18,879 nucleotides of DNA, from NCBI GenBank assembly GCA_002405805.1, contig DHMN01000047.1, forward strand, positions 1 through 18,879. Direction: 5' to 3'. Shown piece by piece: positions 13,580-18,879 of the stretch (position 1 is the first letter of the stretch; each line of letters opens with the position of its first letter). The notes below the pieces were generated by a model, which saw only the letters and a program-made list of their open reading frames with translations, ran no database searches and had not been told where the DNA came from. A program made the position numbers and the translations under genes. The stretch comes from Cyanobacteria bacterium UBA4641 (GTDB lineage: Bacteria; Cyanobacteriota; Vampirovibrionia; Gastranaerophilales; Gastranaerophilaceae).

Positions 13580-14986
13580 ATGGAAACATTAACCGCTACA
13601 GAAGGTTTAATCACCAAAGTCATAGGTCCGGTTGTCGATGTTGAATTCCCATCAGGAGATTTACCTAACATTTACACCGCATTAAACATGTTCCTTGATG
13701 ATGGAACCAAAATTGTTGCAGAAGTTCAACAAATGCTTGGTTCAAACAAAGTTAGAACCGTTGCAATGTCTTCTACAGACGGACTAAGAAGAGGAATGAA
13801 GGTTGTAAACACAAATGAACCAATCAAAATTCCTGTAGGTAAAGCTATTTTGGGAAGAATTTTAAACGTTGTTGGTGATGCCGTTGATAACGCAGGACCA
13901 ATCGAAACTGACACATACCTTCCTATCCATAGAGAATCTCCAAAATTGGTTGACCAAAATACTGATATCGAAATTTTGGAAACAGGTATCAAGGCTATCG
14001 ACTTACTTCAACCTTACCAAAAAGGTGGTAAAATCGGTTTGTTCGGTGGTGCAGGTGTTGGTAAAACCGTTTTGATTCAAGAATTGATTCACAACATCGC
14101 AATGGCGCACAACGGTGTATCTGTATTTGGCGGTGTCGGTGAAAGAACTCGTGAAGGTAACGACCTTTGGAACGAATTTAAAGAAAGTGGCGTATTGGAC
14201 AAAGTTGGTCTGATTTACGGTCAGATGAACGAGCCGCCAGGAGCCAGAATGAGAGTAGGTTTGTCAGCATTGACTGCTGCCGAATATTTTAGAGACTATT
14301 CAAAACAAGACGTATTGTTATTCATTGATAACATTTTCAGATTTACTCAAGCAGGTTCTGAAGTATCAGCATTGTTAGGACGTGTCCCATCAGCCGTAGG
14401 TTATCAACCGACATTGGCAACAGAAATGGGTGAATTGCAAGAAAGAATTACATCTACAAAAGATGGTTCAATCACATCAGTTCAAGCTATTTATGTTCCT
14501 GCCGATGACTTGACTGACCCGGCACCGGCTACAACATTCTCTCACCTTGATGCATCAACAGTTTTGTCAAGAAACATTGCATCACTTGGTATTTATCCGG
14601 CTGTTGACCCTCTTGAATCAAACTCAAGAGCATTAGACCCTAATATCATTGGTGAAGAACACTATAGCGTAACAAGAAAAGTTCTTGAAATTCTTCAAAA
14701 ATACAAAGAGTTGCAAGATATTATCGCAATCTTGGGTATGGATGAATTATCAGAAGAAGATAAAGAAACAGTAAACAGAGCAAGAAAAATCCAAAAATTC
14801 TTGTCTCAACCGTTCTTTGTTGCTGAACAATTCTCAGGTATTGCCGGTAAATACGTTAAAGTTGAAGATACAATCAGAGGTTTCAAAGAAATCATCGAAG
14901 GTAAACACGACGATTTGCCTGAACAAGCTTTCTATATGGTTGGTACTATTGAAGAGGCTGTTGAAAAAGCAAAAACATTGGAATAA
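13580..14986 (+). CDS. atpD: ATP synthase F1 subunit beta
   Basis: Catalytic subunit of the F-type ATP synthase, making or hydrolysing ATP at the beta/alpha interfaces of the F1 head on the cytoplasmic side of the membrane. The 468-residue product is of standard length. Domains: N-terminal beta-barrel (1-78, GPVVDVEFPSG), nucleotide-binding core with Walker A GGAGVGKT (156-163, Lys162), GERTREGND containing the catalytic Glu, Walker B LLFIDNIFRFTQAGSEVSALLGR, the adenine loop and the DELSEEDK hinge in the C-terminal helical domain. AAGGAG precedes the ATG. The gene is followed only by atpC and then unrelated metF, with no alpha, gamma or delta genes nearby, the arrangement known from cyanobacteria (a separate beta-epsilon operon). 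An 82-bp gap with a strong hairpin separates it from atpC. Confidence 0.98.
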   Translation: METLTATEGLITKVIGPVVDVEFPSGDLPNIYTALNMFLDDGTKIVAEVQQMLGSNKVRTVAMSSTDGLRRGMKVVNTNEPIKIPVGKAILGRILNVVGDAVDNAGPIETDTYLPIHRESPKLVDQNTDIEILETGIKAIDLLQPYQKGGKIGLFGGAGVGKTVLIQELIHNIAMAHNGVSVFGGVGERTREGNDLWNEFKESGVLDKVGLIYGQMNEPPGARMRVGLSALTAAEYFRDYSKQDVLLFIDNIFRFTQAGSEVSALLGRVPSAVGYQPTLATEMGELQERITSTKDGSITSVQAIYVPADDLTDPAPATTFSHLDASTVLSRNIASLGIYPAVDPLESNSRALDPNIIGEEHYSVTRKVLEILQKYKELQDIIAILGMDELSEEDKETVNRARKIQKFLSQPFFVAEQFSGIAGKYVKVEDTIRGFKEIIEGKHDDLPEQAFYMVGTIEEAVEKAKTLE

Positions 14987-15002
14987 AAATTTAGAAGACG
15001 AA

Positions 15003-15039
15003 ATGTCAAGGTGGTTCAAATTATTACCACTCTTGACAT
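15003..15039 (+). other. Intercistronic hairpin between atpD and atpC
   Basis: ATGTCAAGGTGGT (15003-15015) pairs with ACCAC-T-CTTGACAT (15026-15039), with a single bulged T and a 10-nt loop, giving 13 pairs. No T-tract follows, so it is more likely an mRNA-stability or partial attenuation element that sets the beta:epsilon ratio than a full terminator. Confidence 0.6.
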
Positions 15040-15068
15040 AGAGCCTTCTTTACTTCTGAAAGGTATTT

Positions 15069-15461
15069 ATGAAATTAAAAATTATTACACAAGAAAGAGT
15101 TGTTTTTGACGAAGAAGTCGATGAAATCTATTCAAAAGGTATCGATGGCGAATTTGGCTTGTTAAAAGGTCACATTCCAATGATGACAGCCTTGGATATC
15201 GGAGTTACTCGCGCAGTTGTTGGGAACGAAGTTAAAAGATTCACAACAATGGGCGGTATTCTTCAGTTCAAAGACGAAGAATGTTTGATTCTTACAACTT
15301 TGGCTGAACCTGATGAAGAAATCGACGAGGCTCGTGCACGTGAGGCTTTAGAGCGTGCTAAAAGCAGATTGCGCAACGCTAACGCAAGACTTGATGCTAA
15401 AAGAGCAGAGGCAGCTATTGCAAGAGCTGAGGCAAGATTGAAAGCAAAACTTGCAAAATAG
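15069..15461 (+). CDS. atpC: ATP synthase F1 subunit epsilon
   Basis: Epsilon subunit of the central stalk of F1, which links gamma to the c-ring and inhibits ATP hydrolysis. The 130-residue product shows the two-domain form: a beta-sandwich (residues 1-84: MKLKIITQERVVFDEEVDEI, GEFGLLKGHIPMMTAL, FTTMGGILQF) and a C-terminal helical hairpin (about 88-130) rich in Ala, Arg and Glu. The ribosome-binding site AAAGG lies 6-7 nt before the ATG. It is the second gene of the atpD-atpC pair. The Ala/Arg-rich tail is longer in charge repeats than most (ARAREALERAKSRLRNANAR) but still normal for the inhibitory helices. Confidence 0.96.
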   Translation: MKLKIITQERVVFDEEVDEIYSKGIDGEFGLLKGHIPMMTALDIGVTRAVVGNEVKRFTTMGGILQFKDEECLILTTLAEPDEEIDEARAREALERAKSRLRNANARLDAKRAEAAIARAEARLKAKLAK

Positions 15462-15473
15462 GTTGTTTTTCTA

Positions 15474-15482
15474 TGGTATAAT
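15474..15482 (+). promoter_or_regulatory. Extended -10 box of metF
   Basis: TGG-TATAAT followed by exactly 6 nt and then ATG. It gives metF its own leaderless transcript within the 27-bp gap after atpC, so metF need not depend on atpD transcription. Confidence 0.55.
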
Positions 15483-15488
15483 CCGAAT

Positions 15489-16352
15489 ATGGAACTAAAA
15501 GAGATATATCAGGATTACATAGCATCGTCAGGCAGACGATTTTCGCACAACCGACCAAAAATTTCGTTTGAAGTATTTCCGCCAAAAGACGGAAATATTT
15601 CAGACCTTTTTGAACAGGTCAGAATCCTAAAAAAATACCATCCGGTCTTGATATCATTGACTTACGGCGCAAATGGCGGAACAAAAGATATGTCATTTGA
15701 ACTGTTGAAAACTTTTTTAGATTTAGAATTAAATGTAATGCCCCACTTCACATGTATTGGTACAACAAAAGAATTAATTGAACATTACATTACGCAAATT
15801 GAAAATATGGGGATTGAAAATATTTTGGCTTTGCGCGGCGATAAAACCGAGTCAACGCCTGAGTGTGAATTTAATTATGCAAACGAACTTGTTGAATTTA
15901 TTCACGAACATTCGACACTGTCTATTGGGGTTGCAGGATATCCTGAATGCCACATTGAATGTGAAAACATTCAAAAAGATATTGAAAATTTGAAACGCAA
16001 AGTTGATATGGGCGCATCTGCAATCTTCACTCAACTGTTTTTTGAAAATGATAAATTCTATAAATATATTGAATTGGTCAGAAATGCAGGAATAGATTTG
16101 CCGATTGTTGCTGGGATTTTACCAATAAGGAGTCCAAAACAGGTTGAAAAAATGGTGAGCCTGACCCATACTCAAATTCCAAATAAAATAATTGAGCAGT
16201 TGGCAAAATTTCCAAACGATGCGAAAAAAATCGGGGTTGAATTTGCGATAAATCAGTGTCATGATTTGATTGACCACGAGATGGACAGTTTGCACTTTTT
16301 CACCCTGAATCATTCAGACCAAGTTAGTGAAATTTTGGATAATATATTATAA
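15489..16352 (+). CDS. metF: Methylenetetrahydrofolate reductase
   Basis: Flavoprotein that reduces 5,10-methylene-tetrahydrofolate to 5-methyl-tetrahydrofolate, the methyl donor for methionine synthesis. The 287-residue single-domain product is of bacterial MetF length. Diagnostic blocks of the TIM barrel: KISFEVFPPKDG (catalytic Glu region), LISLTYGANGG, VMPHFTCIG, ILALRGDK (FAD-binding), GVAGYPECHIE, KVDMGASAIFTQLFFENDKF (substrate-binding Gln/Phe) and VAGILPIRS. No Shine-Dalgarno precedes the ATG, but a TATAAT box ends 6 nt upstream, so translation is probably leaderless. The gene is followed after 15 bp by deoC, which has its own strong ribosome-binding site, so the two probably form an operon. 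Confidence 0.96.
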   Translation: MELKEIYQDYIASSGRRFSHNRPKISFEVFPPKDGNISDLFEQVRILKKYHPVLISLTYGANGGTKDMSFELLKTFLDLELNVMPHFTCIGTTKELIEHYITQIENMGIENILALRGDKTESTPECEFNYANELVEFIHEHSTLSIGVAGYPECHIECENIQKDIENLKRKVDMGASAIFTQLFFENDKFYKYIELVRNAGIDLPIVAGILPIRSPKQVEKMVSLTHTQIPNKIIEQLAKFPNDAKKIGVEFAINQCHDLIDHEMDSLHFFTLNHSDQVSEILDNIL

Positions 16353-16367
16353 AAAGAGGGAGTAAAT

Positions 16368-17018
16368 ATGGAAAATCTAAACAAATACATTGAACATACT
16401 TTATTAAAACAAGATGCAAGAAAAGCTGATTTGATAAAGCTTTTTGAAGAGGCAAAAGAATACAAATTTTTGGGTGTTTGTATCAATCCTTGTTATGTAA
16501 AACTTGCAAAAGAGAATTTGAAAGACACTGATGTTAAAGTTGTTACGGTTATTGGTTTTCCTTTAGGTGCTAACACCACAGAAACCAAGATTTTTGAAAC
16601 AATTCAAGCTGTAAAAGACGGTGCGGATGAAATTGATATGGTTATTAATGTGACGAAAGTGAAAGACCACGAAACAGATTTTCTTGTTGAAGAAATTAAA
16701 TTGATAAAATCAGCTTGCGGCGGTCATAATTTGAAAGTAATCATCGAAACAGATTTATTAACAAAAGACGAAATCAAATACGCTTGCGAATGTGCAATAA
16801 AAGGCGGTGCAAATTTTGTAAAAACCTCAACCGGATTTGTAAAAGGCGGAGTTGGCGCAAAAGCCGAAGATGTAGAACTTATGTATAACACCGTTCATTC
16901 TCACGGATTGCAAGTCAAAGCATCAGGCGGAATCCGAGATAAAGAAGCTGCACTTGCAATGATTAAAGCAGGCGCAACACGCCTTGGCACAAGCTCAGGC
17001 GTGAAGATTGTCGGATAA
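16368..17018 (+). CDS. deoC: Deoxyribose-phosphate aldolase
   Basis: Cleaves 2-deoxyribose-5-phosphate to glyceraldehyde-3-phosphate and acetaldehyde through a Schiff base, the last step of deoxynucleoside catabolism. The 216-residue class I aldolase has the catalytic set: Asp90 in EIDMVIN (Asp102 of E. coli), Schiff-base Lys152 in FVKTSTGF, and Lys184 in KASGGIR (the pKa-lowering lysine). GVCINP (Cys38), TVIGFPLGA and the phosphate-binding GTSSGVKIV are typical. GAGGGAG lies before the ATG, 15 bp after metF. The substrate could come from deoxyribose-1-phosphate made by the PNP at 676-1479, via a mutase not present in the window. Pairing with metF rather than with other nucleoside genes is unusual and gives no clue to function. 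Confidence 0.97.
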   Translation: MENLNKYIEHTLLKQDARKADLIKLFEEAKEYKFLGVCINPCYVKLAKENLKDTDVKVVTVIGFPLGANTTETKIFETIQAVKDGADEIDMVINVTKVKDHETDFLVEEIKLIKSACGGHNLKVIIETDLLTKDEIKYACECAIKGGANFVKTSTGFVKGGVGAKAEDVELMYNTVHSHGLQVKASGGIRDKEAALAMIKAGATRLGTSSGVKIVG

Positions 17019-17058
17019 GACAGACATTCTTAATACAAACGCACAATAATAACAGTAG

Positions 17059-17078
17059 GTCGGCATTACTATGCCGAC
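17059..17078. repeat. R2 palindrome, copy 3
   Basis: GTCGGCAT-TACT-ATGCCGAC, 40 bp after the deoC stop and 19 bp before R1 copy 4. This spacing and order match copy 1 at the window start. Confidence 0.75.
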
Positions 17079-17097
17079 AATAAAATCAGCATTGATA

Positions 17098-17161
17098 GAT
17101 TCTGAATAGGATAAAATCTACGTCGCTACACTCCTTGATTTTTAATCCTTTCAGAATGACA
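17098..17161 (+). repeat. R1 hairpin repeat, copy 4
   Basis: Outer arms as in copy 1; centre CGTCGCTACACTCCTT, which does not form the inner stem. Confidence 0.8.
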
Positions 17162-17173
17162 ATATAAAAATCA

Positions 17174-17318
17174 TGTCATTACGAGAAGCAATATTGTGCA
17201 AATAGTAATAGACATTACAGCGCGACGTAGTAATCCCCTGCAAATCGTGTTGTGGATTACCACGTCACTTCGTCAAGACTAATACAACATTTGCAAGTAA
17301 ACTTTCCTCGTAATGACG
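17174..17318. repeat. R4 MITE-like palindromic element
   Basis: About 145 bp bounded by TGTCATTACGAG and CTCGTAATGACG, inverted ends of about 12 bp. Inside is a second stem, GACGTAGTAATCC with GGATTACCACGTC (17224-17266). No coding capacity. Structure and ends resemble a non-autonomous mobile or REP-type element. Part of another copy is at 7-22. Confidence 0.7.
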
Positions 17319-17357
17319 TATTTCTTCAAAACAAACTCCGAATGAAATATAATCATC

Positions 17358-17678
17358 CTACTCAAATATCGAAAGGATAAGTCTATGCGCAAGTTCAATT
17401 TGCTTAATATCCCCCTGTTGTAAATATTTGGTTATTTCTTGAATCAATGTATTTTTATCTTTTTTATGTTCAAAATTGAAAAATGTGGATACATCAACAT
17501 TTAAAGCTTGAGCAATTTTAGATAAATTTTCCAAAGTTGTAAAACTTTTACCTGTTTCAATTCGGCTAATATGCCTTGATTCCATATTAACAAGCTCTGC
17601 AAGTTGCTCTTGGTTTAGCCCTCTTTTTTCACGGATTTCCTTTAACCTTGCCCCAAAATGTTTTTTTATTGACTCCAT
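17358..17678 (-). CDS. XRE-family transcriptional regulator B
   Basis: A 106-residue DNA-binding protein, the same length as regulator A and evidently its relative: an Xre HTH (FGARLKEIREKRGLNQEQLA, then MESRHISRIETGKSFTTLEN) ending in the shared FFNFE motif, then about 38 helical residues (ITKYLQQGDIKQIELAHRLI). The recognition-helix residues differ from regulator A (MESRHISRIE versus IEPSSLSNIE), so a different operator is expected. AAGGAG precedes the ATG on the minus strand. It is divergent from pilin B, with 169 bp between the starts, mirroring locus A. Probable local regulator of pilin B and itself. Confidence 0.88.
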   Translation of the reverse strand: MESIKKHFGARLKEIREKRGLNQEQLAELVNMESRHISRIETGKSFTTLENLSKIAQALNVDVSTFFNFEHKKDKNTLIQEITKYLQQGDIKQIELAHRLILSIFE

Positions 17679-17746
17679 ATCTTCTCCTTCATTTCAATAT
17701 AATATTTTTTACAGGTGTTTTTAAGGACAAAATATGCAGAATTAAT

Positions 17747-17776
17747 TTGACATATAGTCATAATATGATGTATATT
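17747..17776 (+). promoter_or_regulatory. Promoter of pilin B
   Basis: TTGACA (17747-17752) and TATATT (17771-17776), 18-bp spacing. The TATATTTAC core and a preceding GATGTA are shared with the pilin A promoter. A long leader of about 65 nt follows, carrying a strong GGAGGT at 17838-17843. Confidence 0.5.
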
Positions 17777-17847
17777 TACTATTACATGTTGAATATTTAC
17801 TCAAAATCATCATTATATGAGATAAGGTGAGTTGTATGGAGGTTATT

Positions 17848-18684
17848 ATGCACAAGTTAAATATAAAATGGGGGTTTCACCTTGCCAAAGGTACTACGCA
17901 CGTAGATTCGCTACCAACCAAAGTGAAATTTGGTTTCACCCTTGCTGAGGTTTTAATCACGCTTGGGATTATTGGTGTTGTTGCAGCGATTACAATTCCA
18001 AACTTGATTGCAAATCAACAGAAAAAGGCTATTGGTTCGCAACTTGCTGAAGCTCAATCAATTTTGACACAAGCCATAAGGCAATATACAGCTGATTCGG
18101 ATGAAGAAGGCAGTGCAGAGTTTGATACAACTCTATCGCCACAAGCCTTTGCAGAAAAGTATTTTAAACCATACTTAAAAATTGCAAGAATTTGTACAAA
18201 ACTTAGTGATGGCTGTTGGAAAACAAATGATTTTTACGGCTACTATGATTTGGCTGGTCAAAAAATGACAAATGTGCCATACAGTATTGTGCTAAACAAT
18301 GGCATGATTTTAGGTTTTTCCAAAATTGATGGTTATAATTTGGTTTCAATTTTTGTGGACGTAAACGGTCAAGGCAAAAGAAATGTATTAGGAAAAGATG
18401 TATTTTCTTTTTATCCATACAATAGCGCAAATCTTTGTGAAACCGGCACAGAAAAATATAAAAATATTAAAAATGGCATATATCCAGGGGGATTTGACAA
18501 CTGCGGCACACCACATGTTGCATATTCAAGAGAAGAATTATTGACAGCAACGAATATCCTAAGGAATTGTACCAAGAACGGAAGAGTTTACTATAGCGGT
18601 AATCGTCCGGGGTTAGGTGCAGGATGTGCTGCCGTGATTTTCAAAGACGGTTGGAAAATCTCAAACGATTATCCATGGAATTAG
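17848..18684 (+). CDS. Type IV pilin-like protein B with extended leader
   Basis: A 278-residue prepilin-like protein. The processing site is VKFG (ending at Gly29) followed by FTLAEVLITLGIIGVVAAIT, with the +5 glutamate at residue 34. The mature part has the same C-terminal block as pilin A (DVNGQGKRNVLGKDVFSFY) and several cysteines likely to form disulfides. The 29-residue leader is twice as long as that of pilin A and contains GFHLAKG (9-15), an imperfect copy of GFTLAE that lacks the needed glutamate; the DNA there shows a 60-bp in-frame insertion. An in-frame GTG at 17827 and ATG at 17836 are rejected because GGAGGT (17838-17843) points to the ATG at 17848. It is divergent from regulator B. 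Confidence 0.88.
   Translation: MHKLNIKWGFHLAKGTTHVDSLPTKVKFGFTLAEVLITLGIIGVVAAITIPNLIANQQKKAIGSQLAEAQSILTQAIRQYTADSDEEGSAEFDTTLSPQAFAEKYFKPYLKIARICTKLSDGCWKTNDFYGYYDLAGQKMTNVPYSIVLNNGMILGFSKIDGYNLVSIFVDVNGQGKRNVLGKDVFSFYPYNSANLCETGTEKYKNIKNGIYPGGFDNCGTPHVAYSREELLTATNILRNCTKNGRVYYSGNRPGLGAGCAAVIFKDGWKISNDYPWN
17875..17928. repeat. Palindromic insertion inside the pilin B leader
   Basis: TTTCACCTTGCCAAAGGTA is matched imperfectly by TACCAACCAAAGTGAAA in inverted order, around a perfect CTACG-CA-CGTAG hairpin (17894-17905). The segment is flanked by near-direct repeats GGTTTCACCTTGCC and GGTTTCACCCTTGCT, 60 bp apart, and keeps the frame. Confidence 0.6.
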
Positions 18685-18698
18685 AAATTACAGGTATA

Positions 18699-18764
18699 TG
18701 TCATTCTGAAAGGATTAAAAATCTTGCCAACTTGTTTGGCTTAGATTTTATCCTATTCAGAATC
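18699..18764 (-). repeat. R1 hairpin repeat, copy 5 (inverted)
   Basis: The arms are as in copy 3, but the centre is GCCAA-CTTGT-TTGGC: a different sequence that still forms a stem. It lies 15 bp after the pilin B stop. Confidence 0.8.
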
Positions 18765-18798
18765 TCTAACCGTACAACTCTCTGAGTGGACTTTAGGC

Positions 18799-18825
18799 AT
18801 TCCGAATTTAGTTCGGAATCTTTTT
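18799..18825 (+). terminator. Terminator-like hairpin after pilin B
   Basis: ATTCCGAA-TTTAG-TTCGGAAT followed by CTTTTTATTT. The stem belongs to the short hairpin family (222-250, 13193-13217), but this copy has a T-tract and may end the pilin B transcript. The rest, to 18879, holds no gene; GATTCTGAATCA at the very end may open another R1 copy. Confidence 0.5.
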
Positions 18826-18879
18826 ATTTATCAATAATAACATTGGCAAAATTTTGAATATGGAAAAGATTCTGAATCA

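Noticed and set aside
13114..17357. The atpD-deoC block as a mobile island flanked by the two XRE-pilin loci
   Set aside because: The enclosed genes are housekeeping genes with the same base composition as their surroundings, and no integrase or attachment repeats are seen.
1..18879. CRISPR array
   Set aside because: The repeats are dispersed palindromes of several families, not regularly spaced direct repeats with unique spacers, and no cas gene is present.
1..18879. tRNA, rRNA, tmRNA or SRP RNA genes
   Set aside because: I saw no cloverleaf with the GTTCRANTC arm and no rRNA-like stretch in the gaps. A covariance-model search would be needed to exclude them fully.

Overview
The window looks like a chromosomal segment of a low-GC, non-photosynthetic relative of the cyanobacteria, most likely a gut Gastranaerophilales (Vampirovibrionia, formerly Melainabacteria). 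This is an inference from four signs: (i) the F1 beta and epsilon genes (atpD-atpC) form their own pair without the other ATP synthase genes, the split typical of cyanobacteria; (ii) the pilins start with FTLAEVLITLGIIG; (iii) there is a signal-peptide-bearing outer-membrane barrel protein, so the envelope is Gram-negative; (iv) the DNA is AT-rich, with gene-free gaps filled by short dispersed palindromic repeats.

Layout. 1-352: repeats, then a promoter. 353-1479: a putative RNA polymerase omega subunit, a hairpin terminator and purine nucleoside phosphorylase. 1612-1953 (minus): a small membrane-anchored protein. 2093-4519: a large, divergent membrane pyrophosphatase with a strong promoter and terminator. 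4630-5345: a GNAT acetyltransferase overlapping a small XRE-type HTH gene. 5471-6487: PRPP synthase. 6488-7291: no protein gene, but hairpins that may be a minus-strand small RNA, plus repeats. 7292-8716 (minus) and 8778-10142 (plus): a PLP-dependent Orn/Lys/Arg decarboxylase and a putative porin, divergently transcribed. 10143-10417: repeats. 10418-11506 (minus): a GlcF-like iron-sulfur protein. 11639-11926: an unknown 95-residue protein. 11929-13113: pilin A and a divergent XRE regulator. 13114-13579: repeats and the atpD promoter. 13580-17018: atpD, atpC, metF, deoC. 17019-17357: repeats. 17358-18684: a second XRE regulator divergent from pilin B. 18685-18879: repeats.

Working together. 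The pyrophosphatase and the F-type ATPase both handle membrane ion gradients. PNP, DeoC and PRPP synthase cover steps of nucleoside and pentose-phosphate salvage, and MetF serves one-carbon metabolism. The two pilin loci share one architecture (an XRE regulator back to back with a type IV pilin-like gene), and locus A carries repeated TTTACATWATG sites over both promoters.

The points I find most worth checking: (1) apparently leaderless genes, with a -10 box (extended in three of four) ending exactly 6 nt before an ATG that has no Shine-Dalgarno; (2) the twin XRE-pilin modules and their candidate operator; (3) a possible small RNA with an exposed CCUCCUCC stretch between two hairpins; (4) a palindromic insertion in the leader peptide of pilin B; (5) several hairpin repeat families with compensatory base changes. 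I did not see a clearly new defence or mobile system.
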